Assembly: GCA_963770485.1 (NCBI GenBank)
Contig: CAVYPX010000014.1
Span: 310,001 to 374,000 of the forward strand
DNA length: 64,000 nucleotides
Direction: 5' to 3'
Origin: CAVVEC01 sp963770485
GTDB lineage: Bacteria; Acidobacteriota; Terriglobia; Terriglobales; Acidobacteriaceae
Part shown: piece after piece, positions 17,560-25,630 of the stretch
How positions within the stretch are numbered: position 1 is the stretch's first letter
Layout of the letters: each line of letters begins with the position of its first letter
Translations under genes and position numbers: made by a program
Notes under the pieces: generated by a model
Told to the model about the DNA's origin: nothing
Seen by the model: the letters and a program-made list of their open reading frames with translations, nothing else
The model's database searches: none

Positions 17560-18363
17560 TCACTGCATAGCCGCTTCCTTCTTTAGCCAGTCGTCAAAGT
17601 CCTGCTGGGACACCACGCTCAGGTACGCCTTCATGTTGTAATGGCCCAAACCGCAAAGCTGCGTGCACACAATCTCATATCGCCCAATCTTGGTTGCCGT
17701 GAAATGCAAAGAAAGATCCAGGCCGGGAACAAAATCCTGCTGCACCCGCAACTCCGGCACAAAGAACGAGTGGCCGACATCTTTGGAGTGCATCAGCAGG
17801 TGAATCTCGCGGTTCACCGGGATGGCCATTTCTGCGGTCACGATATCGTCCTTCGCATCCGGATCGTGGTCGGTATCCAAACCGTAAAAGTTCTGGTTGG
17901 CTTCGCTTATGAGGTCGGGGTGAATGGCGCCAAACATTCCATCCGGGCCTGGATAGCGGAAATAAAACGCGAACTGCCCAGCCTGGACTTGCACCGGCAT
18001 GGCGTTCGCCGAGGGCGGGGTGAAATATATATTGGCCCAAGCCTTTACACCGAACACGCCCAAGGCAAGGACCTCACCCCCAACCAGCAGAATCGCCGCC
18101 CACACCATGCCCTTGGCGCCTCCGGGAAAATTCTTGACCTTCTCGGCGGGACGTGGGTTCGAGAATCTCCAGATAAAGAAGGCCAGGATAATCTGCGAGG
18201 CCAAGAAGGAGATGCCTGCCTCCGCCATGGTTTCCGACATCTGCTCATCGATCGGCGCGCCGTGCGTGGAAATGTCCTCTGCCATCCACCACGTGTGCCG
18301 CAGGATAGGGATCGCGGAGAGAATCGCAATCACAATGATGGTCACTGCAACGAATTTCCCCAT
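17560..18363 (-). CDS. ctaC: Cytochrome c oxidase subunit II with CuA site
   Basis: Membrane-anchored electron entry subunit. Three hydrophobic stretches are seen (near 5-20, 50-65, 88-108), one more than the usual two. The periplasmic cupredoxin domain carries the complete CuA set: His198 (DVGHSFFVPELR), Cys233, Cys237, His241 and Met244 in CTQLCGLGHYNM. Gln235 stands where most family members have the Glu whose backbone binds copper, a minor change. No fused cytochrome c domain is present, so the separate diheme cytochrome upstream is the likely donor. GAGGGAGAT precedes the ATG. Confidence 0.95.
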   Translation of the reverse strand: MGKFVAVTIIVIAILSAIPILRHTWWMAEDISTHGAPIDEQMSETMAEAGISFLASQIILAFFIWRFSNPRPAEKVKNFPGGAKGMVWAAILLVGGEVLALGVFGVKAWANIYFTPPSANAMPVQVQAGQFAFYFRYPGPDGMFGAIHPDLISEANQNFYGLDTDHDPDAKDDIVTAEMAIPVNREIHLLMHSKDVGHSFFVPELRVQQDFVPGLDLSLHFTATKIGRYEIVCTQLCGLGHYNMKAYLSVVSQQDFDDWLKKEAAMQ

Positions 18364-18454
18364 ATCTCCCTCGCATTGTGCGGGTTCGGTTCCGGCCTTT
18401 TGAGCACGCCTAAAGGCCGCCGTGGTGCCACGGTCTCGAGCCTGATTCGGCCTC

Positions 18455-19198
18455 TCACTTCGCCTTGAACGTGAAATCGGCTGTGACCGGCTTGCCGGCG
18501 GCCACTGTCAGCTTCTGCGTTTGAGTTCCGTAGTCTTCTTGCCAGGCGGTCACTGTGTAGGTTCCGGGCGCGACGTTGAGGGTGAAAGAGCCCTTATCAT
18601 CGCTGAGAGTTGTAGGGCCCTTTACAACCGCCATCCAGCCGTGCATCCAGGGATGGATGTTGCATTTGATTGGGATGGCCACTTCCTCACCTGTCCACGA
18701 CACATCAAACGGTGGAGCTCCCGTCGGCTGCGACTTGTTCCATTCATGATTGGGTCCCCCCAGTTTGGGCATGGGGTGGATGTTGTGCGACGTAGGATCG
18801 CTGTTAACCACCTTGAAATGCTGGTTAACGTCGAGCGCCAGCACGTGCGGAATATACTGGCAGCCCTTTTGGTCCCAGGTCGGGGTTTCTGAGGGCACTG
18901 CACTCGCCTCGTTTCCCGTCAGCCCTTCGGAGATGTAGAGCACGACGTTCCGCAGGCTTCCGTCGGCTCCGGCAACCACATTCTCCATCTTGACCGGGTC
19001 ACTCGCATGTAACTTTGCGCAATAGGGCTCCTTGGACATATCAATCGGCTTCATATGCGGGGGTGTGCCGCTTAACTTGATCGTTCCGGTGATCTTTCCT
19101 TCTGCTGCAGCATTGACGCTGTTTCCCGAATACAAGAACCCGAAGGCGAGGAAGAGTAAGGCCAAAACCGTTACTGCGATTTTGTATCGACTTTTCAT
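18455..19198 (-). CDS. Periplasmic cupredoxin-like protein with carboxypeptidase-regulatory domain
   Basis: 247 residues with a signal peptide or anchor (AVTVLALLFLAFGFLYSG). Residues 34-190 form a cupredoxin-like fold with His138 (SHNIHPMPK) and C179-N-I-H182-P-W-M185, the spacing of a type 1 copper site. Residues 190-247 resemble a carboxypeptidase-regulatory-like beta domain (TYTVTAWQEDYGTQ). Extra cysteines at 60 and 113 may form a disulfide. Sits between subunit II and the diheme cytochrome c. It could carry electrons to CuA or deliver copper to the oxidase; sequence alone cannot separate these. A related motif occurs in the protein at 61641-62414. Confidence 0.75.
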   Translation of the reverse strand: MKSRYKIAVTVLALLFLAFGFLYSGNSVNAAAEGKITGTIKLSGTPPHMKPIDMSKEPYCAKLHASDPVKMENVVAGADGSLRNVVLYISEGLTGNEASAVPSETPTWDQKGCQYIPHVLALDVNQHFKVVNSDPTSHNIHPMPKLGGPNHEWNKSQPTGAPPFDVSWTGEEVAIPIKCNIHPWMHGWMAVVKGPTTLSDDKGSFTLNVAPGTYTVTAWQEDYGTQTQKLTVAAGKPVTADFTFKAK

Positions 19199-19239
19199 GG
19201 AATCCCTCTCCTGTTGACACTGGCTTCAGCCGGTGCAGC

Positions 19240-20121
19240 TCACTGCTGAGGAGCTGCCGCTGGCGGAGGTGCATTTGGATCAATCGGCTTCAGACCGAGT
19301 TGTCTTGCAATCTCCTTTTCTTTGCTGTGCATGGGCTGGAGGGTACGCAAGTAGAACACCAAATCCCAAGCCTCGTCCGGCTTAACGTTGTCGGCGAACG
19401 ACGGCATGGGCGTGCCATCGAGGCCGGTCATAAATACCTTGTAGATATCCTGGTCCGTGCTACCGCACTTGAACCGGACCCCATCGTGAAAGTTGAAAGG
19501 TTTGATCGACCGGTTCTGATCGTCGGTGAGCGTGTCCGCGGAAGGACCGTCAGCCCGGCCTTCCACCCCATGGCACTTCCAACACTCCAGCTTGCGGAAC
19601 ACCTCCTGCCCCGCCTTGATTCTGTCGGCCGTAACTTCAGGCGCGGAAGGAATTTGGATCGGTGTTCCAGGCTTTTCCGTTTGCCACCTGGCCGAGAAGT
19701 GCTTGACATAGGCGACCAGGTCCGCGCGCTGCTGCTTGGTAAACGTATTCCACGGCGGCATCACCGAAGTGTCCAAACCCCGGGCGATGGTGTTGAACAG
19801 ATCTTCGTCCATGGGCAGAGTTCCGGTCGGCGTGGATCGGCACTTGAACTGCGCCAAAGTGAAATTGCGAGGCTTGGGGTCGAGCCAGGGAGCGTTCTCG
19901 CCCTCCCCATCGCCCAGTTCGCCATGGCAACCCACACAATACCTCCGGTAATCTTCGCGGGCGTTCTTGGCGTGGCCGGTCAGTTTGCCGATGTGACTGA
20001 CCGCTCCCTCCATCCACTGATTCTCTTGGTATGCCGTGTTCTGCGCCCCGGAGACGGCCGTCAGCGAGAGAACCAACACTACGCTCAGCAACAGCGACCA
20101 ATTGAGTAGATGTGTGCGCAT
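19240..20121 (-). CDS. Diheme periplasmic cytochrome c
   Basis: 293 residues with a signal peptide ending near SLTAVSGAQ. Two c-type domains: CVGCH at 62-66 with Met121 (GLDTSVMPPW) as likely axial ligand, and CWKCH at 180-184 with Met239 (GLDGTPMPSF). The C-terminal Pro/Ala tail is unstructured. The order in the operon, between the outer-membrane porin-cytochrome and the oxidase, fits a soluble shuttle across the periplasm to CuA. Both domains resemble subunits of cytochrome c oxidase-linked cytochromes; donor and acceptor are inference. Confidence 0.9.
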   Translation of the reverse strand: MRTHLLNWSLLLSVVLVLSLTAVSGAQNTAYQENQWMEGAVSHIGKLTGHAKNAREDYRRYCVGCHGELGDGEGENAPWLDPKPRNFTLAQFKCRSTPTGTLPMDEDLFNTIARGLDTSVMPPWNTFTKQQRADLVAYVKHFSARWQTEKPGTPIQIPSAPEVTADRIKAGQEVFRKLECWKCHGVEGRADGPSADTLTDDQNRSIKPFNFHDGVRFKCGSTDQDIYKVFMTGLDGTPMPSFADNVKPDEAWDLVFYLRTLQPMHSKEKEIARQLGLKPIDPNAPPPAAAPQQ

Positions 20122-20130
20122 CGCTTTCCC

Positions 20131-21534
20131 CTAAAAGTCGAAGTCAAATCCTGACATCAAGCTGCTGCTGGTCAAATCAGTCCCCGAGACCGGTGATCCT
20201 CCCACCGTACGTAGCCACGAATATTCGTTGTGCCAGGCAAATCCAGCACGGCTCGTCATGATGGGATACCAGCGGAATCCGAACGTGTACATGTCAGTAT
20301 TCCCCAGGTTGGAGGGTAAACCTGTGTCTGCCTGCTGCGACACGCGTTCCCATTCGGAACGCTGGATGAAGATAATCTGGGGATTGTACACATAGTGGGT
20401 TTCCACCAGGAACCCGTTCCAACTGGGAGCTCGCGCTGTAGCGGGAAGTGTACACGTCCCGGGGACGCAATTGAGGCCAGTCCCGCTCGGCGTTCCATTG
20501 GAGGGGGCAATCGCATTGCCATAACCCTGTCCAAACCATGCGCTGTCGGAGCCGTGTTGGGTCACAACCAGGAAGTCCAGCTTGCCGAGATAGAACAGCC
20601 CGACAAAGCCCTCCCGGCTGAAGCCCTTGGTGCTTGTTCCCGTGCCAGGAATTGGCACGCCTCCGCTGGTGAGAAACGAAATCGGGGCTTCGCCCAACAT
20701 CGCATAGAACCCCACGCGCTGCACTCCGAGTTTGCCGGCGTCGAATGCCTGGCTGGCGGTAAAGAATCCAGTGTAGGAGTTGGTGCCGGAAGCCAAGTTC
20801 ACATTGCCATCACTGGTGCTCAGGAGGGCGGCAGAAACCCTGGTGCGATCATTGTAGGAGTGGCCCATGTACTCCAAGCCGAGTTGATTGTCTCCGATCT
20901 GCCCGTAAATGTTGGCATCGTTCGGCGGCAGGAAGTGGTATGTCTGGTAGGTGCCCGAGATCGGAGTTAGCGTTAGGATTCTCTTCTCTGAAACCAGATT
21001 GTCGAGTTCGAACTTACCCAGCTTCAGGTTGAACCAAGAGCTCCCAAAGAGATTATCCAAGCGGGCCATCGCGGTCTCAAAGTGGAACGAGCCCGTGGGA
21101 TCGGAAGAAGGCAGCACGTAGAAGGAGATGTTTTTTTCCAGCGTGCCACCGGTATGGAAGTCTAGACCGGTGAGGTCAAAGCCATGAGACGTGACTTGGT
21201 GTTCGACCGGTGCGCTATTCGGGTTTCCAGTCACGGAGTCAACCAGCACTTTGTCGGTGCTCTCCCGGTGCCAGTACGGCGTGATTCGGAAGGTAACCGG
21301 CCAGTACGACGGGTTCTGCCAGATCGGGGCATCCCGGTCGTTCATCAGCTGGTAGCCGTTATCCTTGAATTTTTGGCCGAAGTAATTGAGCATCGGCCAA
21401 GCTTCGTGGCAGGCCGAGCAGCGCAAGCCATACTTGCGCGCAAAGGCAGGTAATGCGTTAGCTTTTGGAAACAACCCAACCAGGAAAAACGCGAGCAACA
21501 ACCAGCCGGTAAAATGCCTCCGGGGCCAGGTCAT
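20131..21534 (-). CDS. Outer-membrane monoheme cytochrome-porin, Cyc2-like
   Basis: 467 residues. Signal peptide (LLLAFFLVGLFPKANA), then at the mature N-terminus LPAFARKYGLRCSACHEAW with one heme c motif CSACH, followed by LNYFGQKFKDNGYQL. The remaining 400 residues alternate as beta strands with aromatic girdles and end in FDFDF, the terminal Phe of outer-membrane barrels. One heme fused in front of a porin is the architecture of Cyc2, the outer-membrane iron oxidase of Fe(II)-oxidising bacteria, and the 'PxFARxxGxxCxxCHxxxPxLxxFGxxFKxxGY' pattern fits my memory of that family. Start follows CAGGAGGACTAA. First gene of the oxidase operon. Substrate is not known; iron is only one candidate. 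Confidence 0.8.
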   Translation of the reverse strand: MTWPRRHFTGWLLLAFFLVGLFPKANALPAFARKYGLRCSACHEAWPMLNYFGQKFKDNGYQLMNDRDAPIWQNPSYWPVTFRITPYWHRESTDKVLVDSVTGNPNSAPVEHQVTSHGFDLTGLDFHTGGTLEKNISFYVLPSSDPTGSFHFETAMARLDNLFGSSWFNLKLGKFELDNLVSEKRILTLTPISGTYQTYHFLPPNDANIYGQIGDNQLGLEYMGHSYNDRTRVSAALLSTSDGNVNLASGTNSYTGFFTASQAFDAGKLGVQRVGFYAMLGEAPISFLTSGGVPIPGTGTSTKGFSREGFVGLFYLGKLDFLVVTQHGSDSAWFGQGYGNAIAPSNGTPSGTGLNCVPGTCTLPATARAPSWNGFLVETHYVYNPQIIFIQRSEWERVSQQADTGLPSNLGNTDMYTFGFRWYPIMTSRAGFAWHNEYSWLRTVGGSPVSGTDLTSSSLMSGFDFDF

Positions 21535-21749
21535 TTAGTCCTCCTGATGCGAAATCAAAGGCAAGAAAAGCGTTGGTTGCGTGGAAGCCGCGCTCAAGTT
21601 CATGGGAACGTCCTCCGTTGCGTAAAGACGACGGCTGCCCTACAGACTTCAACGAAAACCATTCAGCATGGGGGTAAACCCCACCGGGCAGAGCATTAGT
21701 TCGCCGGATTGCGAAATCCAGACAACTAAAAACCCCACTCATCTCCCAC

Positions 21750-21769
21750 AAGTGCGCGTGGACGCACTT
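21750..21769. promoter_or_regulatory. 20-bp palindrome, candidate operator of the oxidase operon
   Basis: AAGTGCG (21750-21756) and CGCACTT (21763-21769) are perfect 7-bp arms around CGTGGA. The site abuts the -10 hexamer of the candidate promoter 21770-21797 and covers the expected transcription start. Size and symmetry suit a TetR dimer, and a TetR-type gene lies 79 bp away. Binding is inference. Confidence 0.55.
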
Positions 21770-21797
21770 ACTATCACGTTCACTAGAAGGGTGTCAA
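21770..21797 (-). promoter_or_regulatory. Candidate sigma-70 promoter of the cytochrome-porin/oxidase operon
   Basis: On the minus strand TTGACA (21797-21792), 16 bases, GATAGT (21775-21770). The -35 is perfect; the -10 matches 4 of 6. The leader to the ATG at 21534 would be about 230 nt, and I see no gene in it. The upstream TetR gene has a similar promoter (TTGACA, 17 bases, GATAGC at 22547-22575). Confidence 0.5.
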
Positions 21798-21847
21798 GAA
21801 AAAATCAGCAACTGTCATTGTAAAGATAAGTAAAGTGGATCAAACGG

Positions 21848-22513
21848 CTACAGGTTACGAATCAGCATAGTCGCAATCGAGGTTGCCATTTTCTTGGCCC
21901 CCAGACGGTCGTGCCCAAAAACTGCCGGGCCCAAAAAGCCAAAACCGAAACCCAGCACTTCAATCAGCCGCGCCAAGGTCTCAACCTCTTCATCGCGCAG
22001 GCGCTGGCACTCGCGGAACCTCTTCAGGCGCTCGATTACGGCCAATTCATGCCGGGATGCCCCCGTTCCTCCCAGGACTTTACCGATCGTCGGATCTAGG
22101 AGGGCGCGGGGTACGATCATCTTGAGAAAATCCCGGTCTTCCCACATGCGTTCCACTTCCCATTCGACCAGCCGGAGAAAGTCATCTTCGAACTTCGCCG
22201 CCACGGGTGGACGGCCGTTCCGATCCGTGGCCTCCCACGAAACACGACTCTGGATGAGAGCTGAGAACAGGCCGGCCTTGCCCTTGAAATAACGGTGGAT
22301 TAGGCCTTCCGCACAACCCGCACAGGCCGCGATCTCGCGGGTAGTCGTCGCTTCGTATCCGCGGTGAGCAAACAGCTTCGCAGCTGCCAGCATTAGGGCC
22401 TGCTGTTTGCCGGTTCGGTCTCGCATCCGCTTGGGTTGTACCGGGCGAGAAGCCGGAGCGAACCTCGTCAACGGAACCGCGTACCTTTCACGCTTGGGAT
22501 TGGTGTATTCCAT
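21848..22513 (-). CDS. TetR/AcrR-family transcriptional regulator
   Basis: 221 residues from the ATG at 22513; a TTG at 22561 would add 16 residues but lies inside the likely promoter. The N-terminal helix-turn-helix is typical of TetR (LMLAAAKLFAHRGYEATTTREIAACAGCAEGLIHRYFKGKAGLFSAL region, residues about 40-85). The C-terminal ligand domain has no known signature. The gene precedes the cytochrome-porin operon in the same orientation with a 313-bp spacer that holds a promoter and a 20-bp palindrome, so it probably represses that operon. Ligand unknown. Confidence 0.88.
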   Translation of the reverse strand: MEYTNPKRERYAVPLTRFAPASRPVQPKRMRDRTGKQQALMLAAAKLFAHRGYEATTTREIAACAGCAEGLIHRYFKGKAGLFSALIQSRVSWEATDRNGRPPVAAKFEDDFLRLVEWEVERMWEDRDFLKMIVPRALLDPTIGKVLGGTGASRHELAVIERLKRFRECQRLRDEEVETLARLIEVLGFGFGFLGPAVFGHDRLGAKKMATSIATMLIRNL

Positions 22514-22546
22514 GCCAGTGTGGTCCAAGTCGCGACTGCCTCGCAC

Positions 22547-22575
22547 GCTATCACTCCCCAAGATTCGAATGTCAA
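22547..22575 (-). promoter_or_regulatory. Candidate promoter of the TetR gene
   Basis: Minus strand TTGACA (22575-22570), 17-base spacer, GATAGC (22552-22547, 3 of 6). The expected start near 22540 leaves a short leader to the ATG at 22513. It shares TTGACA and TGATAG with the oxidase promoter. Confidence 0.4.
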
Positions 22576-22750
22576 GAATTCTTGTTCATTTTGTAAAAAA
22601 TTTGTCACGATTGAAGATGGAGTCCAAGCCACGCGGGATCAGGAGACGGGCCCCGTGCAGGTAGCCATGACCAGTGTGGCGGGGATCAGCGGTCCAGCAG
22701 TTCCGCGCCCTGGGGGGTTGACAGAGTCCTCAGCCAGTAGTAAGAGACCC

Positions 22751-22756
22751 TATAAT
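22751..22756 (+). promoter_or_regulatory. Perfect TATAAT -10 box upstream of the SH3-protein genes
   Basis: TATAAT at 22751-22756. A TTGACA is present at 22718-22723 but 27 bases away, too far for a normal -35, so the -35 is uncertain. The transcript would start near 22763, before the ATG at 22815. The rest of the gap 22514-22814 shows nothing else. Confidence 0.4.
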
Positions 22757-22814
22757 TACGAAATCGTTGTTATCCGCTACCAACAGTCTCGTAGCCTGGC
22801 CGCAGTTGGATTAC

Positions 22815-23765
22815 ATGCAGAATATCGCTAGAAAAATGGGAATCCGCAGCTTCTACGAAACCGCGAGTCAAAGATTGCCCGCTCAGAGGCGTCGCGTTTC
22901 CAGGCGCCGTCTTGCAATAGCCACTTTTTTCGCTTTGTTGCTCGCCTGGGTCGTTCTTCCGCTTCACGGTCGGGAACATAAGAGGAGGAAAGAAGACTAC
23001 GGCCTCGGCTTTTCGACCGAAATCCAGGTGCCTGAGGGCGAAGTGCTGCAAGCCGTGGAGGCTGTCGTCAACGACGGAATTATCCAGGGCAGCAAGGAAT
23101 ACAACAAAGACAAATACATCGAAGGCGCAACGCCGGCGGCCTCCTCAGCCTTATTCCCCGAATGGAAAGAGCCAGGCAAGGTTTATTACAAGGTGCGCGC
23201 CAATGCGCTCGATCCGCACGGTTTTTACGAGAGCAACGACGTCGGGACGCTGGCGGTACGCTACGTGGTGCAAAGCAAGGATGCTGCAAAGACGGTTTTG
23301 CGGATTAATGCCGTTTTCGTCGAAGATTTTCGCCACACCGTCCACCCCTCCGATGGCAGTGTAGAAGACGCCGAGTACGCCGACATTCAGGATCACATTG
23401 ACGCTCTCGAACTTCAGAAAAAGCAGGCCGCTGAGGGCGAGCAGCACCGCCAGGAAGAGATCGCGCGGCAGGCGCTTGAACACAAGCGCGAAGAGGATGA
23501 AGCTTTGGCCTTGGCCACCGCGCAATCCTCCGCCCAAAGTTTGGAGCAGCATGTAGAGGATCTCCGTCGAAGGGTGGAACGCGTAATTAAAGCGCCTGGC
23601 GCTCCGCTCAAATCTGCTCCCTTCCACAGCGCCAGCAATCTGAAATCCCTGGAAACCGGCACGGAGGTTGTAATTCTGATTGCGACCCCCTACTGGTACG
23701 GCGTGGAAACTGAGGATGGTCAGCACGGCTGGATTCATCGAGAGCAATTGGAGCCGCTGCCATGA
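22815..23765 (+). CDS. Membrane-anchored protein with C-terminal bacterial SH3-like domain
   Basis: 316 residues from the ATG at 22815 (start uncertain; 22836 is possible). A basic head (RRRVSRRR) precedes one membrane span (LAIATFFALLLAWVVLPL). A beta-rich domain occupies about 70-190, then a charged coiled coil (DALELQKKQAAEGEQHRQEE to about 270), and a C-terminal SH3-like fold (VVILIATPYWYGVETEDGQHGWIHREQL). The last span would bind peptidoglycan or a partner. The stop overlaps the next gene by 4 bp. Both genes share the domain plan of anchor, middle domain and SH3, so they are likely partners in the cell envelope. Confidence 0.65.
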   Translation: MQNIARKMGIRSFYETASQRLPAQRRRVSRRRLAIATFFALLLAWVVLPLHGREHKRRKEDYGLGFSTEIQVPEGEVLQAVEAVVNDGIIQGSKEYNKDKYIEGATPAASSALFPEWKEPGKVYYKVRANALDPHGFYESNDVGTLAVRYVVQSKDAAKTVLRINAVFVEDFRHTVHPSDGSVEDAEYADIQDHIDALELQKKQAAEGEQHRQEEIARQALEHKREEDEALALATAQSSAQSLEQHVEDLRRRVERVIKAPGAPLKSAPFHSASNLKSLETGTEVVILIATPYWYGVETEDGQHGWIHREQLEPLP

Positions 23766-25135
23766 CTTCCAGGAAAGCAACCGTACGGTTCACCGAAAAG
23801 GTCTTCCTCACGCTTTGCGGCGTGATCTTGCTGCTGGCGGAATCCGGCGTGGCTCAGAGCGCCCCGTACGAGCGCACCTTTGCACAACCCAAGGCCACAG
23901 TAGAAAAAGCTCTGAAGGAACTCCAACCTTCCTCCGCTGGACGCCTTCCAGTTCTGGACGGTTTCACGGCCTCGGGCGACCGCCCTTTGGATCGCTTCCA
24001 GCGAGGCTACTATCAGTGCACGGTCCGGCTTAGTAGCACACCTTCCGGCGGATCTGTGGTGCGGGTCAGCGCGAAAATTACGGCCTGGTACGCCGATCCG
24101 GTTTCATCGAAGTCGGGTTACCAGGTGCTGCCTTCCAATGGCCGCTTGGAAAACGATTTCCTTGATCGGCTGGAAGAAAAATTGGGCGGCAAGGACTTGT
24201 CTTCCGCCGCGAATGTTCCCGCCGCTTTGGCGCCTTCCCGGACAAAAAACAAAGCGGATGCTTCAGTTCCTGCCATCTCCGCTCCGATGCTGGGCAGCGC
24301 GGCCCCCTCCGCACCGTCGGCACCATCCAAGTCTTCCGGAGCGCCGGCCATCTCCCCGTTCAAATTGGCGAGTCCGGCCAGCGAAAACCAGGTCGCCTCG
24401 TTGGCCACTCAGAGAGCCGTCGCGGACAAACACGTGGAGGAGCTGACAAAACAGGCGAAAAACCTGGAGGAAATTCTCCACAATCAGGCACAACCGAACA
24501 ATCTGGCTGCGGTCAGGAAGTCGGGCACTGCGGTCCTGGTGAGCCCGAGCGAGGGCGCCAAAGTTCTCTTTCTCGCCACGGCCGAAGATGAGTTCGAGAT
24601 TCTGGATATGACTGCGAGCTGGGTGCACGTACGAATTTCCGGCCTTTCGCGGGGATGGATCCTGCGTTCAAGCCTGGAGATGCCCGGAGCCGCCACGTCC
24701 GCCACGCAGGCTGTGGCGACGCCAGGCACGGAAAGATCGGATTCGGCGAACAGGCCGGGATCGGCGAACGCCAAGCCATTTCAAGTGGAAAACGAACAGA
24801 TCGCATCTTTCCCCGGGAGCTGGGAACCGCTGCGCGGAAGGACTGTGAAAATCGTTTCGCTGCAAAAGACCGGCGGCAATGCGTCGAATTCTGATTCACA
24901 CGCGAAGCTGGACTTCGTGAAATCCTTGTTCGACCGCGAGTACACCGAGCTGGCGCGGTCTTCTACCAGCGCTGCCGGAGTGGTGTTGATCTTCGATTCC
25001 GAAGATGGCGGAATGGTGGCAACGACTTTGCCAGTTCTCCAGGAGTGGAAGGCAGGAAGTCTATCGGACGAAGGCTTGTGGCGCCGCTGCCTGTTTGATC
25101 CTCCGGAAATGTTCGCTCCTTCCGCCAGCCGGTAA
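23762..25135 (+). CDS. Secreted SH3-domain envelope protein
   Basis: 457 residues; the ATG overlaps the upstream TGA (ATGA). Signal peptide VFLTLCGVILLLAESGVAQ. Residues 35-140 form a globular domain similar in character to that of the upstream protein (RVSAKITAWYADP). An Ala/Ser/Pro linker (150-220) is followed by a coiled coil (VADKHVEELTKQAKNLEEIL) and an SH3-like domain at 245-305 (VLVSPSEGAKVLFLATAEDEF to SRGWILRSSLEM). The final 110 residues are of unknown fold. Function unknown; the paired arrangement suggests a complex in the periplasm. Confidence 0.65.
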   Translation: MTSRKATVRFTEKVFLTLCGVILLLAESGVAQSAPYERTFAQPKATVEKALKELQPSSAGRLPVLDGFTASGDRPLDRFQRGYYQCTVRLSSTPSGGSVVRVSAKITAWYADPVSSKSGYQVLPSNGRLENDFLDRLEEKLGGKDLSSAANVPAALAPSRTKNKADASVPAISAPMLGSAAPSAPSAPSKSSGAPAISPFKLASPASENQVASLATQRAVADKHVEELTKQAKNLEEILHNQAQPNNLAAVRKSGTAVLVSPSEGAKVLFLATAEDEFEILDMTASWVHVRISGLSRGWILRSSLEMPGAATSATQAVATPGTERSDSANRPGSANAKPFQVENEQIASFPGSWEPLRGRTVKIVSLQKTGGNASNSDSHAKLDFVKSLFDREYTELARSSTSAAGVVLIFDSEDGGMVATTLPVLQEWKAGSLSDEGLWRRCLFDPPEMFAPSASR

Positions 25136-25232
25136 CCCGGCGCGCTGAGGCAGGTGCGAAACATCAAAGTGTTCCACGTGGAACGCTTTGTACTGGTCTA
25201 TTTGTATTTACTAAGGTATACATAGATTCTAA

Positions 25233-25517
25233 ATGAAACGAAAACCTGGAGTTAAGAGGGGTCGTAAGATTCCGAGAGGCGGGGCTGCCAGAGGGAGAAT
25301 TGCCCGCCTGAAGGCTTCTGCGGATGAGTCGAAACGCTCGCAGGATCTGATTGGAGAGCTCGGGAGTCTGTACCGGCCGATCAAAAAGCCGGTCACACTG
25401 CGTCTGGACGCGGATGTGCTGGCCTGGTTCAAAAAGCCCGGGCCCGGCTACCAAACTCGCATCAATCGAGCGCTGCGCAGCCTGATGAGGAAGGCAGGAA
25501 AAGAATCGAGGGAGTGA
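25233..25517 (+). CDS. BrnA/DUF4415-like antitoxin without a toxin gene
   Basis: 94 residues. A basic N-terminal part (MKRKPGVKRGRKIPRGG) precedes the BrnA-type ribbon-helix-helix core PVTLRLDADVLAWFKKPG followed by YQTRINRALRSLM, which in BrnA antitoxins binds operator DNA. The BrnT toxin normally lies just upstream and overlaps or abuts brnA. Here the 97 bp upstream hold only AT-rich sequence (GTATAC at about 25216), and the next gene is the SH3 protein. It is therefore an orphan antitoxin or a stand-alone regulator. Confidence 0.75.
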   Translation: MKRKPGVKRGRKIPRGGAARGRIARLKASADESKRSQDLIGELGSLYRPIKKPVTLRLDADVLAWFKKPGPGYQTRINRALRSLMRKAGKESRE

Positions 25518-25527
25518 AGCCGGATGT

Positions 25528-25600
25528 CATGGGCGCGGGCCTTGGATCGAGAACTGCAGATCCCTCGCAAGCTCGGGATGACAACAAATTCGGGATGACC
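25528..25600. repeat. Dispersed GTCATCCCGA-family repeat copy
   Basis: Contains GATCCCTCGCAAGCTCGGGATGACA and a second ATTCGGGATGACC, the reverse complement of the GTCATCCCGAG framework found at 5.5, 43.5, 55.5, 62.9 and 63.9 kb. It sits between convergent genes. No coding potential. Confidence 0.5.
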
Positions 25601-25630
25601 ACTAGAAAGACCGGGTCTTTTCAACCAGGC

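Noticed and set aside
20131..21534. Naming the cytochrome-porin an iron oxidase outright
   Set aside because: Architecture and motif suit Cyc2, but fused monoheme porins also occur outside iron oxidisers, so the substrate is left open.
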